DNA of 28,848 nucleotides from an uncultured Collinsella sp. Lineage in GTDB: Bacteria > Actinomycetota > Coriobacteriia > Coriobacteriales > Coriobacteriaceae. The notes below the pieces were generated by a model. That model saw only the letters and a program-made list of their open reading frames with translations. It searched no databases and had not been told where the DNA came from. The translations under genes and the position numbers were made by a program. Shown here piece by piece: positions 15,043 to 22,717 of the stretch (position 1 is its first letter; each line of letters opens with the position of its first letter). The stretch lies in assembly GCA_900544995.1 (NCBI GenBank), contig UQXC01000026.1, positions 1-28,848 on the forward strand, read 5' to 3'.

Positions 15043-16119
15043 ATGGCATTCGATCCCATTCAAGAGGATTGCCATCGCCTCGTTCTTGAGGCCTTGCGCC
15101 GCGACAATATCCCGCTCACCGACGGTGCCGCCGTAGAGCGTCTGATGGAACAATTCACCCGCAACCCCGCGCCGCTCATCGTGCACGACCGCGACCGCGC
15201 CGGGCACCTCATTGCCAAGGTGGTCGAGGCTGTCGACTACCGCATTCCCTTTATCCCTGACGATACCCAGGCAGAGCAAGAAGAGGCCGCTGCCGAGAAC
15301 ATGCTTCGCGAGGCAGCCGCGCTCGACCCCACCAACTGGGATGCCCAGCGCATGCTGACCGCCCTCACCGCCAACTCCAACGAGGAGTACGTACAGTACC
15401 TGGTATCCAAGCGCGATGAAGTCGAGCACGACCTGGCACTCAAGATCGCCTCGGCGCAGGACCCCTACGAGCGTGAGGCCGCAGGCGACCTTATGCGCCG
15501 CCCCTACCTGCGCTGGCTTGCCGCCCTTGCGTCGCGCGCCCTCATTAGCGGCCGCTATCGCATGTCGCTCGAAGCCGCAAACTGCAGCCTCGACTTTGCC
15601 CCCAACGATCCGGCCGGCGTCCGTCACACCGCGATGCTCGCCATGGCGAAGCTCGAATACCCCGCTGAGGAGCTCAAGCGCTTTCGCTCTGCCCACTCCG
15701 TCCCCTATCTCACCAACACGCCGCTACGCCGTCGTCCCAAGGACGCGGAGCGCGACTTGGACCCATGGACGCTCATCGCGCTGATGAGCGCTGCCTGGCG
15801 CGAGCTGGACTACGAGGGTGCCGAGCACTACTTGCGCATCCTTGCACGCTCGTGCCCACACGCAGCCGAGGCGCTCTATTTCCAAACCGAGTTTCCCGAT
15901 GGCGTCTATGCCCGCGTCAACGTGGGCGTGGGCTCCACCGACGAGCTTGTCCTTGCGCTGTCCGAGGCGACGCCGGTACTGCAAGAGGGCTTGGGCGCCC
16001 CCGACAACGCCAGCTTTGCCGCCTGGGTCGCCACCAACGATATCGTGCGTTCCCAGATTGACGAGCGCATCCTGCGGGCGGCCGAGCAGGGCCTGCCGTT
16101 TAAGGGAGGAGACCTCTAA
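15043..16119 (+). CDS. Helical-repeat (TPR-like) protein, operon gene 1
   Basis: A 358-residue, soluble, mostly helical protein. The region DALDPTNWDAQRML (about 95-108) and YRMSLEAANCSLDFAPNDPAGVR have the spacing of TPR units (small residue, aromatic, A-x-L-P-N/D turns). No signal peptide or TM segment. ATG 15043 has AAAGGAGG 7 nt upstream. It overlaps the next gene by one nucleotide (TAATG) and heads an operon ending in the MurT-GatD fusion. It resembles the following protein in layout and in the RYR-x-A repeat region, so the two are probably paralogues. Function unknown; a scaffold for the wall enzyme is one inference. Confidence 0.65.
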   Translation: MAFDPIQEDCHRLVLEALRRDNIPLTDGAAVERLMEQFTRNPAPLIVHDRDRAGHLIAKVVEAVDYRIPFIPDDTQAEQEEAAAENMLREAAALDPTNWDAQRMLTALTANSNEEYVQYLVSKRDEVEHDLALKIASAQDPYEREAAGDLMRRPYLRWLAALASRALISGRYRMSLEAANCSLDFAPNDPAGVRHTAMLAMAKLEYPAEELKRFRSAHSVPYLTNTPLRRRPKDAERDLDPWTLIALMSAAWRELDYEGAEHYLRILARSCPHAAEALYFQTEFPDGVYARVNVGVGSTDELVLALSEATPVLQEGLGAPDNASFAAWVATNDIVRSQIDERILRAAEQGLPFKGGDL

Positions 16120-17162
16120 TGGATCCGAGCGTCTACATCCCCGCCTACCTGGAGCGCGCCTACCTTGCGTCGCACCCCGAACTCACCGATGCAGCACGCG
16201 AGCTTGTCCATAACGACGTGGGCGTCAACCCTCATAAGTATGCGCAGACCGAGCATGCCCAGGCACTGCTGTCCTATGCAGGCGTCCACCGCCACCTGCT
16301 CGACGAGCTCCATCGCATCGAGGACATGGGCAGCGACGAGGAGTTTGAACAGACGCGCAACCACCTGTTCGACGATACGCGCGATGAGCTGCTCAAGATC
16401 GTCCGCGTCGACGCGCTGGCCGTCGATGCCCAGCTGCTCGCCATCATTTTGGCGGACACGCCCGTCGACGCCTGTCTGGGCGACCTGATGAAACTCGAGG
16501 CGACCACGACCGATTACCTGCAGCAAAGCGTGCCCGGGTTCGACATGGAGGCCCCGCACTACTGGGCCAACAAGGTGCTGGCAGACGGCGTGACGGCGGC
16601 CGATCTCACCGTAAGCGAGCCGGCTCTTATCGGGTGGCTCCACACGCTCGAGGCCATCTCGCAGCTGTGCATGGCGAGCGCTCGCTACCGTGCTGCCGCC
16701 AACTACGCCCGCCGCGTCCTTAAGGCGGAAGGCTATCCCACCCGAGCTGCAGGCACCGTGCTACTCGCCCTCGCTCGCCTAGAAGACGAGGACGGCTTTT
16801 TTGCCCTGGCCCACCAGCTCGAGGAGCAGATGGGGGCCGATACCCTCGAGAACTCCCCCTGGTACCTGCTCGCCCGCACGATCTTGCTGTTCAAAACGAA
16901 CAAGATGCGCCCGGCGACACGCGCGCTGCGTGAGTTTGCCAACCGCTGCGAGGGCGGCGCGTTCTTTTTGCTGAACCCCATGTATCAGACGCCGTATCTT
17001 CCCTGCCGGCCCGAACCGCACGACCCCTGGGATCTTTCGCATCAGGCAGTTTGGGAGGCCGACGGCATCATCTCGGATACTCCCGACTTTGCCCCCTGGG
17101 CCAGCGCTTGCGAAGACGTATCGCAGCTTGCCCAGGAATTTGCGCGCCGCTACGGCTTTTAA
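16119..17162 (+). CDS. Helical-repeat (TPR-like) protein, operon gene 2
   Basis: A 347-residue helical protein starting at ATG 16119, sharing its A with the previous stop, with GGAGG 8-9 nt upstream, so translation is coupled. The segment ARYRAAANYARRVLKAEGYP followed by RAAGTVLLALARLED corresponds to the TPR-like region of the first protein; both have a late segment with YFQTEFPDG or FLLNPMYQTPY, perhaps a shared end motif. No TM, no catalytic motif seen. The gap to the MurT-GatD gene is 45 nt without a terminator, so all three genes are likely one transcript. Function unknown. Confidence 0.65.
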   Translation: MDPSVYIPAYLERAYLASHPELTDAARELVHNDVGVNPHKYAQTEHAQALLSYAGVHRHLLDELHRIEDMGSDEEFEQTRNHLFDDTRDELLKIVRVDALAVDAQLLAIILADTPVDACLGDLMKLEATTTDYLQQSVPGFDMEAPHYWANKVLADGVTAADLTVSEPALIGWLHTLEAISQLCMASARYRAAANYARRVLKAEGYPTRAAGTVLLALARLEDEDGFFALAHQLEEQMGADTLENSPWYLLARTILLFKTNKMRPATRALREFANRCEGGAFFLLNPMYQTPYLPCRPEPHDPWDLSHQAVWEADGIISDTPDFAPWASACEDVSQLAQEFARRYGF

Positions 17163-17207
17163 CGGCACAAACGTCACGACCATGTCATTCACGTTAGGAA
17201 CGGCTTC

Positions 17208-19385
17208 ATGAACTTCCGCTCATCTCTCGCCTGCACCTCGAGCGATATCGCCCGCTGGGGACTGCGCTCCGTCCTTAAGCGCCAGGGCGGCGTACTCCCC
17301 GGCCGTATCGCCATGAAGATCGACCCCGAGCTGCTAAGCGACCTCGCGGGCCTTGTCGACCGCAGCGTGGTGATCACCGGCACCAACGGCAAGACCACCA
17401 CCTCCAACCTCATCGCCGATGCCGTTGCCGCCAGCGGCGCCACCGTGGTATGCAACCGTGCCGGAAACAACATGGAGCCGGGCGTGGTGGGCGCGTTGCT
17501 CGAGGCGCGCGGCAACCTTAAGCGAACCGCCAGCAGCAAGCGCGTAGGCGTCTTTGAGTGCGACGAGCTCTACACGGTGCGCGTCCTGCCCAAGCTCAAG
17601 CCGACCTACTTTGTGCTGCTCAACCTGTTCCGCGACCAGCTGGACCGCTACGGTGAGATCGACCACACCCAGGACGTCATCGCCCACGCGCTGGAGCTTT
17701 CGCCGACAACGACGCTCATCTATAACGCCGACGACCCGCTGTGCGCCGCGATCGCCGCGCGCGTTCCCAATGCAAGCATCGCCTTTGGCATCGACGGCGC
17801 CACCGACACCGAGTCTGACCGCATTAGCGACTCGCGCTTTTGCTCGCAGTGCAACACCCCGTTGGAGTACGACTACGTGCAATACGGCCAGCTCGGCGCC
17901 TATCATTGTCCTTCGTGCGGCTGGAGTCGCCCAGCGCTGCTCCGTCGCGTGACAGGCGTTGAGCTCACCTGCGACGGCTACGGCTTTGACCTGAACTTTG
18001 GACCCAATACCGACGCACCCGCAACGCACATCGCCACGCGCTACAACGGCTTGTACATGGTCTACAACGTTGCCGCCGCCTTCTTTGCGGCGCGCGAGCT
18101 GGGCGTGGACGCGGCGCATCTGCAGCCCACGCTCGATGCCTACGTCCCCGCCGGCGGGCGCATGGGCCGCTGGGAAATCGCTGGCCGTACCGTCGAGGCA
18201 AATCTGGCCAAAAATCCCGTGGGCTTCGATCGCCAGATCCAGTCCATTAAAACGGCAGGCGGCAGGCTCTGCGCCTTCTTCCTGAACGACAACGACGCCG
18301 ACGGCCACGATGTATCGTGGATCTACGACGTCGACTTCGAGCGCATCGCCGATACCCCAGGTCTTATCGCCTTTGTCGGGGGTACACGCGCGCACGATAT
18401 GCAGGTACGCCTGAAGTACGCCGGCATCGACTCCGCCATCATCTCGAATATCGAGCAGGCGATCGGTGCCGTGGCGGACGAGGAGGCTGGTGATACTTTC
18501 TACGCCGTCGCCAACTACACGGCCTTCCCGCCGCTGATCAAGGAGCTCGACGAGCTTAAGAGCACCGATGCGAGCTCGGTCGCCTCCCACGCCGTAACGC
18601 GCGCCGATGGCAGCGCTGTCCCCACCGACATTGCGCCGGTCGAGCTTTCGCGCCCGCTACGCATCGTCTACCTGTATCCCGATGCCCTCAACCTCTATGG
18701 CGACGGCGGCAACGTCATTGCCCTCGAGCGCCGCTGCGCCTGGCGTGGCATCCCCGTGCGCGTGGACGAGGTCCGTATGGGCGAGTCGCTCGATCTCACC
18801 GACGCCGACATCGTCATGATGGGCGGTGGCTCCGACCGCGATCAGCTGGCCGTGGCACACGAGCTGTTCGCTCAAAAAGACAAGGTCGCGGCCTATGTTG
18901 AGGATGGCGGCTCGCTGCTCGCTATCTGTGGCAGCTATCAGCTGCTCGGCCGTTCGTACTATATGGGCGAGAATCGCATCGAGGGCCTGGGCGTCATTGC
19001 CGCCGAGACCGTGCGCGGCTCCGACCGTCTGATCGGCAACGTCGCCGTCAAGACCGACCTGTCACCCGAGCCCTTTGTGGGATTCGAGAACCACGGCGGC
19101 CGCACCCTGCTCGATGCAGAGGCCACGCCGCTCGGAACGTCCGTCGTCACGGGTACCGGTAACAACGGCGACGATGGCTTTGAGGGCATCATCTACAAGG
19201 GCGTCATCGGCACGTACCTACACGGACCGGCACTGCCTAAGAACCCCGAGCTCGCCGACTGGCTCATCGCCCACGCTCTCGAGCGCCGTGGCGATGCACG
19301 GGCCACCGCTCTGCTGCCGCTCAAGCCCCTCGACGACACTTACGAGCACGCCGCCCACGACGCCGCGATGAAGCTCCTCCTCTAA
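17208..19385 (+). CDS. MurT-GatD fusion: lipid II isoglutaminyl synthase in one chain
   Basis: A 725-residue protein joining both subunits of the enzyme that amidates the D-Glu of lipid II, normally MurT (~440 aa) plus GatD (~240 aa). N-terminal Mur ligase domain: P-loop GTNGKTTT (58-65), a four-Cys zinc ribbon (Cys212/215/234/237), and the MurT C-terminal domain with NLAKNPVGFDRQ and NDNDADGHDVSWIYD (360-374). After a linker (about 450-480) comes the GatD class I-like amidotransferase: LYPDALNLYGDGGN, GGGSDRDQ, nucleophile Cys574 (AICGSYQLLG), GFENHGG, and His672 (GTYLHGP). All key residues are kept, so it should be active. ATG 17208 has AGGA upstream. The strong terminator follows directly. 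In most bacteria with this system the two are separate adjacent genes. Confidence 0.92.
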   Translation: MNFRSSLACTSSDIARWGLRSVLKRQGGVLPGRIAMKIDPELLSDLAGLVDRSVVITGTNGKTTTSNLIADAVAASGATVVCNRAGNNMEPGVVGALLEARGNLKRTASSKRVGVFECDELYTVRVLPKLKPTYFVLLNLFRDQLDRYGEIDHTQDVIAHALELSPTTTLIYNADDPLCAAIAARVPNASIAFGIDGATDTESDRISDSRFCSQCNTPLEYDYVQYGQLGAYHCPSCGWSRPALLRRVTGVELTCDGYGFDLNFGPNTDAPATHIATRYNGLYMVYNVAAAFFAARELGVDAAHLQPTLDAYVPAGGRMGRWEIAGRTVEANLAKNPVGFDRQIQSIKTAGGRLCAFFLNDNDADGHDVSWIYDVDFERIADTPGLIAFVGGTRAHDMQVRLKYAGIDSAIISNIEQAIGAVADEEAGDTFYAVANYTAFPPLIKELDELKSTDASSVASHAVTRADGSAVPTDIAPVELSRPLRIVYLYPDALNLYGDGGNVIALERRCAWRGIPVRVDEVRMGESLDLTDADIVMMGGGSDRDQLAVAHELFAQKDKVAAYVEDGGSLLAICGSYQLLGRSYYMGENRIEGLGVIAAETVRGSDRLIGNVAVKTDLSPEPFVGFENHGGRTLLDAEATPLGTSVVTGTGNNGDDGFEGIIYKGVIGTYLHGPALPKNPELADWLIAHALERRGDARATALLPLKPLDDTYEHAAHDAAMKLLL

Positions 19386-19392
19386 CGCCCCG

Positions 19393-19430
19393 CCACCACA
19401 AAGGGGACAGGCACCTTTGTGGTGGTTTTG
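19393..19430 (+). terminator. Terminator of the MurT-GatD operon
   Basis: A perfect 12-bp stem CCACCACAAAGG/CCTTTGTGGTGG with a 9-nt loop GGACAGGCA, then TTTTG. It begins 7 nt after the stop codon. The loop word GGGGACAGG is shared with the inverted repeat at 12022-12081. Confidence 0.85.
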
Positions 19431-19444
19431 ACCTGCCACGGCAG

Positions 19445-19587
19445 TTTGTCTCAATCTGTAACATCTAGACCGTTAAAAGTCGTCTTACTGTTACAGATTG
19501 AGATATTCGTCCCGACGCCCGCCGTTTGTCTCGATCTGTAACAGATAGAGCCGATTTGCCCGCCCAGATGTTACAGATTGAGATATT
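19445..19587. repeat. Tandem pair of 63-nt inverted-repeat elements
   Basis: Copy 1 is 19445-19507, copy 2 is 19525-19587; each is 63 nt, starting TTTGTCTC and ending GAGATATT. The arms TCTCAATCTGTAACA and TGTTACAGATTGAGA are exact 15-nt complements in copy 1; copy 2 has one G-T change. The central ~25 nt differ completely between copies, while the arms are kept, so the arms are what selection or mobility preserves. A 17-nt spacer separates them. They lie between the operon terminator and the tRNA promoter in a 299-nt gap with no gene. Confidence 0.8.
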
Positions 19588-19665
19588 TGAAAATCAGGAT
19601 AGGGAGCCAGCTCCTGTGTGGTGGTTTTCCAGTTTGCCAACGATATACGCGCCGGCAAAAAAGTC

Positions 19666-19674
19666 TGCTATACT
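19666..19674 (+). promoter_or_regulatory. Extended -10 promoter of tRNA-Glu
   Basis: TGCTATACT fits the TGnTATAAT extended -10 form. It ends 10 nt before the tRNA, giving a start at about 19681. The -35 region is not convincing, as is common with extended -10 boxes. Confidence 0.55.
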
Positions 19675-19684
19675 CTTTCCCGCT

Positions 19685-19761
19685 GTCCCCATCGTCTAGC
19701 GGCCAAGGACGCCACCCTTTCAAGGTGGATATCGCGGGTTCGAATCCCGCTGGGGGCACCA
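19685..19761 (+). tRNA. tRNA-Glu (anticodon TTC)
   Basis: A full cloverleaf: acceptor GTCCCCA/TGGGGGC (one G-T pair), D arm GTC/GAC, anticodon stem CCACC/GGTGG with loop CTTTCAA giving TTC at 19719-19721, T arm GCGGG-TTCGAAT-CCCGC, discriminator A and encoded CCA. It decodes GAA/GAG. The 3' half is also read on the other strand as the end of the prophage integrase, so it is the integration site and remains functional. Confidence 0.95.
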
Positions 19762-21165
19762 TTTGCATTTTGTACGAACCCGTTGGACGTCCAGTCTGGC
19801 GGGTTCGTTGCTTTCCACGTCGTAGTTCAGCGTCACTATGCACTCTTCGTCGCTCACGCTCACCTGGTAGACGAACGCCTTCAGCAGCGTCGCGTCGTCC
19901 AGGGCGGAGCCGCATTGCAGGAAGTCGGCCAGCCGCTCGGGGTCTATCTGATCGTCCCTGATCGCCTCAAGGTCGAGCTTGGCGCGGTCGCGCTGGTGCT
20001 CAAGCTCCGCTATGCGTTCCTTCGCGCCCGGAGCGATTATGCCCTGCTCGATGGCGTTGAGGATGTTCTTCAGGCCGCGCTCGGCTGCTGAGAGCGATTG
20101 GGCGGCCTGCTTGCGCCTCGCCGCCACCTCCGCGCCATCCGAGCTTTCCGCAACCATGTGGGCTATCCTCAAGGCCTCCTCGCGGTCTTGCAGGAGCGCC
20201 CGCAGCGCCTTGACGATCTCGCCCTCAAGCTCCTCGCGCCTCACGGGCCTCACGCATCCGTCATGGCAGCGGTAGTACTCGTATTTCACGTTCTTGCGCC
20301 CGCGCCCGCTCACGCCTTGCAGGTTGCGCCCGCAGCCCGCGCAGATCGCCTTGCCGGAAAGGGCGAAGTCGCCCCAGCTCTCCGCGCTGCGCTCCTTGGC
20401 CGCGCGTATGCCCTGTGCCTCCATGAACGTCACCTCGTCGATGATCGCGGGCATGCCGCCCTCTTTGACAACGCCGCCCCACTCGTAGCGCCCCGTGTAC
20501 TTCCGGTTCTTCACCATCCGCTCGACCATCGAGTAGCCGCACGGGTTTCCCTGCGAGGTCTTGACCCCGCGTGCCGCGAAGTCGCGCGCTATAGAGTTGG
20601 TGGTCTCCTTTGCTATGCGCCGCTTGAACGCCTCGCGCACGAAAGCGGCCTCGTCCTCGTCGATCACGTACTCGTCGGCCTCGTTGCTGGCGTAGCCGAA
20701 CACGCGCACGCCGTTGGTCTTGCACTTGAGCGCGTTGCCCTCCATGCCGCGCCTCGTGCGGATCGCGGTCTTCTTCGACTCGCACGCCGCAAGGCCCTCA
20801 AGCAGCTTCTCGTAAATGATGCCCTCGGGCGAATCGGGTATCTGTTCAAGCGCCGAGACGAGCTTCACGCCGTGCTGGGCAAGCTCGCGCTTGTATATGG
20901 GCGCGTCGTACTCCCCACGGCTGAAGCGATCCATCATGTACACGAGCACTATGTCGCTCTCGCCGGCGTTGGCCACCATGCGCTGGAACTCGGGGCGGTC
21001 GTCGGTGCGCCCGCTTATGGCATAGTCGCAGTATTCCGCCACGATGGCGTACTTCTCGCGCTGGCACCACTGGCGGCAGATGCGCAGCTGGTCGTCGATG
21101 GAGGCCTCGCGCTGCTTGTTGCACGAAAAGCGGGCGTATATCACCGCAGTTCTAGCTGTTGGCAT
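19720..21165 (-). CDS. Large serine recombinase (phage integrase)
   Basis: A 481-residue integrase that cuts and joins attP and attB. The catalytic domain has Ser14 in VIYARFS, then RPEFQRM and YMMDRFSRGEYD. A recombinase domain follows (about 155-265), then a zinc ribbon (Cys275/278/300/304) and a coiled-coil region (about 340-405). The start is ATG 21165, with GGAGG 9 nt upstream. It overlaps the unknown 167-residue gene by 14 nt. The last 13 residues (WCPQRDSNPRYPP) are the antisense of the tRNA-Glu gene, and its TGA stop pairs with bases of the anticodon loop. The phage form may therefore have a different end. Confidence 0.93.
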   Translation of the reverse strand: MPTARTAVIYARFSCNKQREASIDDQLRICRQWCQREKYAIVAEYCDYAISGRTDDRPEFQRMVANAGESDIVLVYMMDRFSRGEYDAPIYKRELAQHGVKLVSALEQIPDSPEGIIYEKLLEGLAACESKKTAIRTRRGMEGNALKCKTNGVRVFGYASNEADEYVIDEDEAAFVREAFKRRIAKETTNSIARDFAARGVKTSQGNPCGYSMVERMVKNRKYTGRYEWGGVVKEGGMPAIIDEVTFMEAQGIRAAKERSAESWGDFALSGKAICAGCGRNLQGVSGRGRKNVKYEYYRCHDGCVRPVRREELEGEIVKALRALLQDREEALRIAHMVAESSDGAEVAARRKQAAQSLSAAERGLKNILNAIEQGIIAPGAKERIAELEHQRDRAKLDLEAIRDDQIDPERLADFLQCGSALDDATLLKAFVYQVSVSDEECIVTLNYDVESNEPARLDVQRVRTKCKWCPQRDSNPRYPP

Positions 21166-21655
21166 TGAACGGAACCTCCTCACCACTTCTCTCGCACTCG
21201 TCAAGCCAAGAGAACACAGCTTCTGGATCTGGAATCATGGCAACAATCTCAGGTATCCCCTGCGCGTACCATCCAACGTTTTTGCACCTAATCTTGACCC
21301 GGTATCCCATACGGATCATTTTTCGAATGCTTTTGCTCATTGGGCTAAAAGAGCCAAATGGCTTGCCCCTATACATAAGCGCGTTGTTTCCGTGTTCGGC
21401 AGTATTCCATTCTGTTCCCGTCAACTCGCTTACAAGGGTGACAGGCTTCCTAGCGACCTCAGCATCGAATGTCTGCCCGACCCTTATTCCCTTCAATGGC
21501 CCGCCGTAGTAGGTGTAGACATCGCGCTCGTGTGAGCCGGATAGAACGATCTCCTTTGTTGGGAACATCTCGGAAACCTTCTCGTGCGCAGTGTTTGAAA
21601 CTTGATTTATAGCGACCTTCGCAGCGGCTTTAGCCATATCACCAAGAAGTCCCAT
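21152..21655 (-). CDS. Unknown 167-aa prophage protein between repressor and integrase
   Basis: The N-terminus is a short helix rich in Ala and Lys (MAKAAAKVAINQVSNTAHEKV), then a beta-rich body with MYRGKPFGSFSP, GYRVKIRCKNVGWYAQG and the ending PEIVAMIPDPEAVFSWL. The body has some likeness to HIRAN-type folds, but I am not sure. ATG 21653-21655 has GGAGG 8 nt upstream. It lies 2 nt after the repressor stop and overlaps integrase, so it is made in the lysogen along with both. It could be a superinfection or host-modifying protein, or a partner of integration. Function unknown. Confidence 0.55.
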   Translation of the reverse strand: MGLLGDMAKAAAKVAINQVSNTAHEKVSEMFPTKEIVLSGSHERDVYTYYGGPLKGIRVGQTFDAEVARKPVTLVSELTGTEWNTAEHGNNALMYRGKPFGSFSPMSKSIRKMIRMGYRVKIRCKNVGWYAQGIPEIVAMIPDPEAVFSWLDECERSGEEVPFNANS

Positions 21656-21657
21656 GC

Positions 21658-21870
21658 CTATTCCTCCTCGTATGTCATCCGAGCCATCTCTTCAAGGGAC
21701 ACGCCAAGAGCGTCCGCTATCGCCTTAGCTTTACCAAGTGTTGGCTCTTTTGCCCTTCCGCTCAAAAGGGCAGAAACGGTCGATCTAGGGGAACCAATAG
21801 CGCGAGCAAGCTCAGCTGGAGTCATTCCCTGTTCCTCTAAGTAATGTGCGAGAACAAACCGGTACTCCAT
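21658..21870 (-). CDS. Prophage repressor, CI-like (XRE family)
   Basis: A 70-residue HTH protein: MTPAELARAIGSPRSTVSALLSGRA is the HTH, followed by PTLGKAKAIADALGVSLEEM as in XRE proteins. It has no peptidase or cleavage domain, so induction by RecA-type self-cleavage is not expected from this protein alone. It is divergent from the Cro-like gene across 107 nt with three operators and heads the minus-strand lysogeny operon (repressor, unknown gene, integrase). Confidence 0.85.
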   Translation of the reverse strand: MEYRFVLAHYLEEQGMTPAELARAIGSPRSTVSALLSGRAKEPTLGKAKAIADALGVSLEEMARMTYEEE

Positions 21871-21900
21871 GGCCTCCCCTTACAGTCCAAATATTTACAC

Positions 21901-21961
21901 GTACAAAGTATTGCACGGTGTAAAACTTTGTACAATACTGTAGGAGTACAAAGTTTTGTAC
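21901..21961. promoter_or_regulatory. Prophage switch region: three operators and two promoters
   Basis: Three 16-bp sites fit GTACAAAGTWTTRYAC: 21901-21916 (plus), 21918-21933 (reverse) and 21946-21961 (near-palindrome). Centres are 17 and 28 bp apart. Rightward promoter: TTGCAC (21911-21916), 17 nt, AATACT (21934-21939). Leftward: TTGTAC (21934-21929), 17 nt, AATACT (21911-21906). The boxes of the two promoters overlap sites 1 and 2, so binding would control both directions. Confidence 0.7.
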
Positions 21962-21977
21962 GGGAGAAAGGAGAAGC

Positions 21978-22181
21978 ATGAACCTGTCGGAGAAGGTCAA
22001 CGAGTACGCCGAAACGAATGGTGTTACACGTGACGCGCTGGCAGACAGTCTCGGTATGAGCCGATCTTCGTTCTTTAACAAAGTTCGAGGCTCGTACGAG
22101 TTCAGCCTGTCTGAAGCCTACGCGCTATCTCGCATCCTCGGCGTTTCGTTGGACGAGCTGCATGAGCTAGCGGTGGCCTAA
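21978..22181 (+). CDS. Cro-like HTH protein
   Basis: A 67-residue protein that is one HTH domain: VTRDALADSLGMSRSSFFNKV, then FSLSEAYALSRILGVSLDEL. First gene of the rightward operon, with AAGGAG 4-5 nt upstream of the ATG at 21978. In phages this position encodes the antirepressor Cro. It differs from the repressor in sequence but probably reads the same operators. It overlaps the next small gene (TAATG). Confidence 0.8.
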   Translation: MNLSEKVNEYAETNGVTRDALADSLGMSRSSFFNKVRGSYEFSLSEAYALSRILGVSLDELHELAVA

Positions 22182-22312
22182 TGAGCGACGAGAAGCAACA
22201 GGAGCAGCGTCAGAAGACGGCCCGCGAAGTTGCCTTTGACGGCATGTGCTCGACGATCCTCCAAGCATATCGCGAGTGGGAACGCCAGCAGAAGGGAGAA
22301 GCGGAGGCGTGA
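22181..22312 (+). CDS. Small 43-aa prophage protein
   Basis: ATG 22181 shares its A with the stop of the Cro-like gene, and its TGA overlaps the GTG of the next gene (GTGA). The peptide is charged (MSDEKQQEQRQKTAREV...) with a helix GMCSTILQAYREWERQQKGE. It is supported by the exact overlaps on both sides and unbroken frame rather than by homology. Function unknown. Confidence 0.55.
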   Translation: MSDEKQQEQRQKTAREVAFDGMCSTILQAYREWERQQKGEAEA

Positions 22313-22683
22313 AGCAGTGGTCTACACGTGAACTCAGATACCTCGAAGAGCACGCAGGCGAAGGTGCGGCGGCTATTGCCAAGGCCCTGGGGCGATCGGT
22401 TGATTCGGTCGAGTGGCAGGCGCGGAAGTGCGGCATCTCGCTGCGCAAGCGCAGGCAGTGCCCCCATTGCGGGCAGTGGACGTTTCGACCGCTCAACCGC
22501 ATCAACGGCTGGTGCATCGAGTGCACGAAGGAGCTTCACATGGCAGACCTGGCAGAACAAGCGGAGGCCATGAAGGAAGAGGCCTCAAGGGAGATCAGGA
22601 ACAACCGCACGCGCCAGTGCTTCTACAGCGCGAAAAGCCGGGCTAAGAAAAAGAAAAATAGCCACGGAAAAAGCCACGGTTAA
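22309..22683 (+). CDS. Myb/SANT-like DNA-binding protein with zinc ribbon
   Basis: 124 residues. WSTRELRYLEEHAGEGAAAI with ALGRSVDSVEWQARKCGI has the spacing of a Myb/SANT-like or HTH domain. It is followed by CPHCGQWTF...WCIEC, a four-Cys zinc ribbon, and a Lys-rich tail (SRAKKKKNSHGKSHG). The start is GTG 22309, chosen because it overlaps the previous stop and the longer frame reaches into that gene. Probably an early regulator or DNA-binding accessory; family not named with certainty. Confidence 0.65.
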   Translation: MKQWSTRELRYLEEHAGEGAAAIAKALGRSVDSVEWQARKCGISLRKRRQCPHCGQWTFRPLNRINGWCIECTKELHMADLAEQAEAMKEEASREIRNNRTRQCFYSAKSRAKKKKNSHGKSHG

Positions 22684-22717
22684 CCTGACCTGCGAAAACA
22701 CCGAAAGGAGAACGGAA

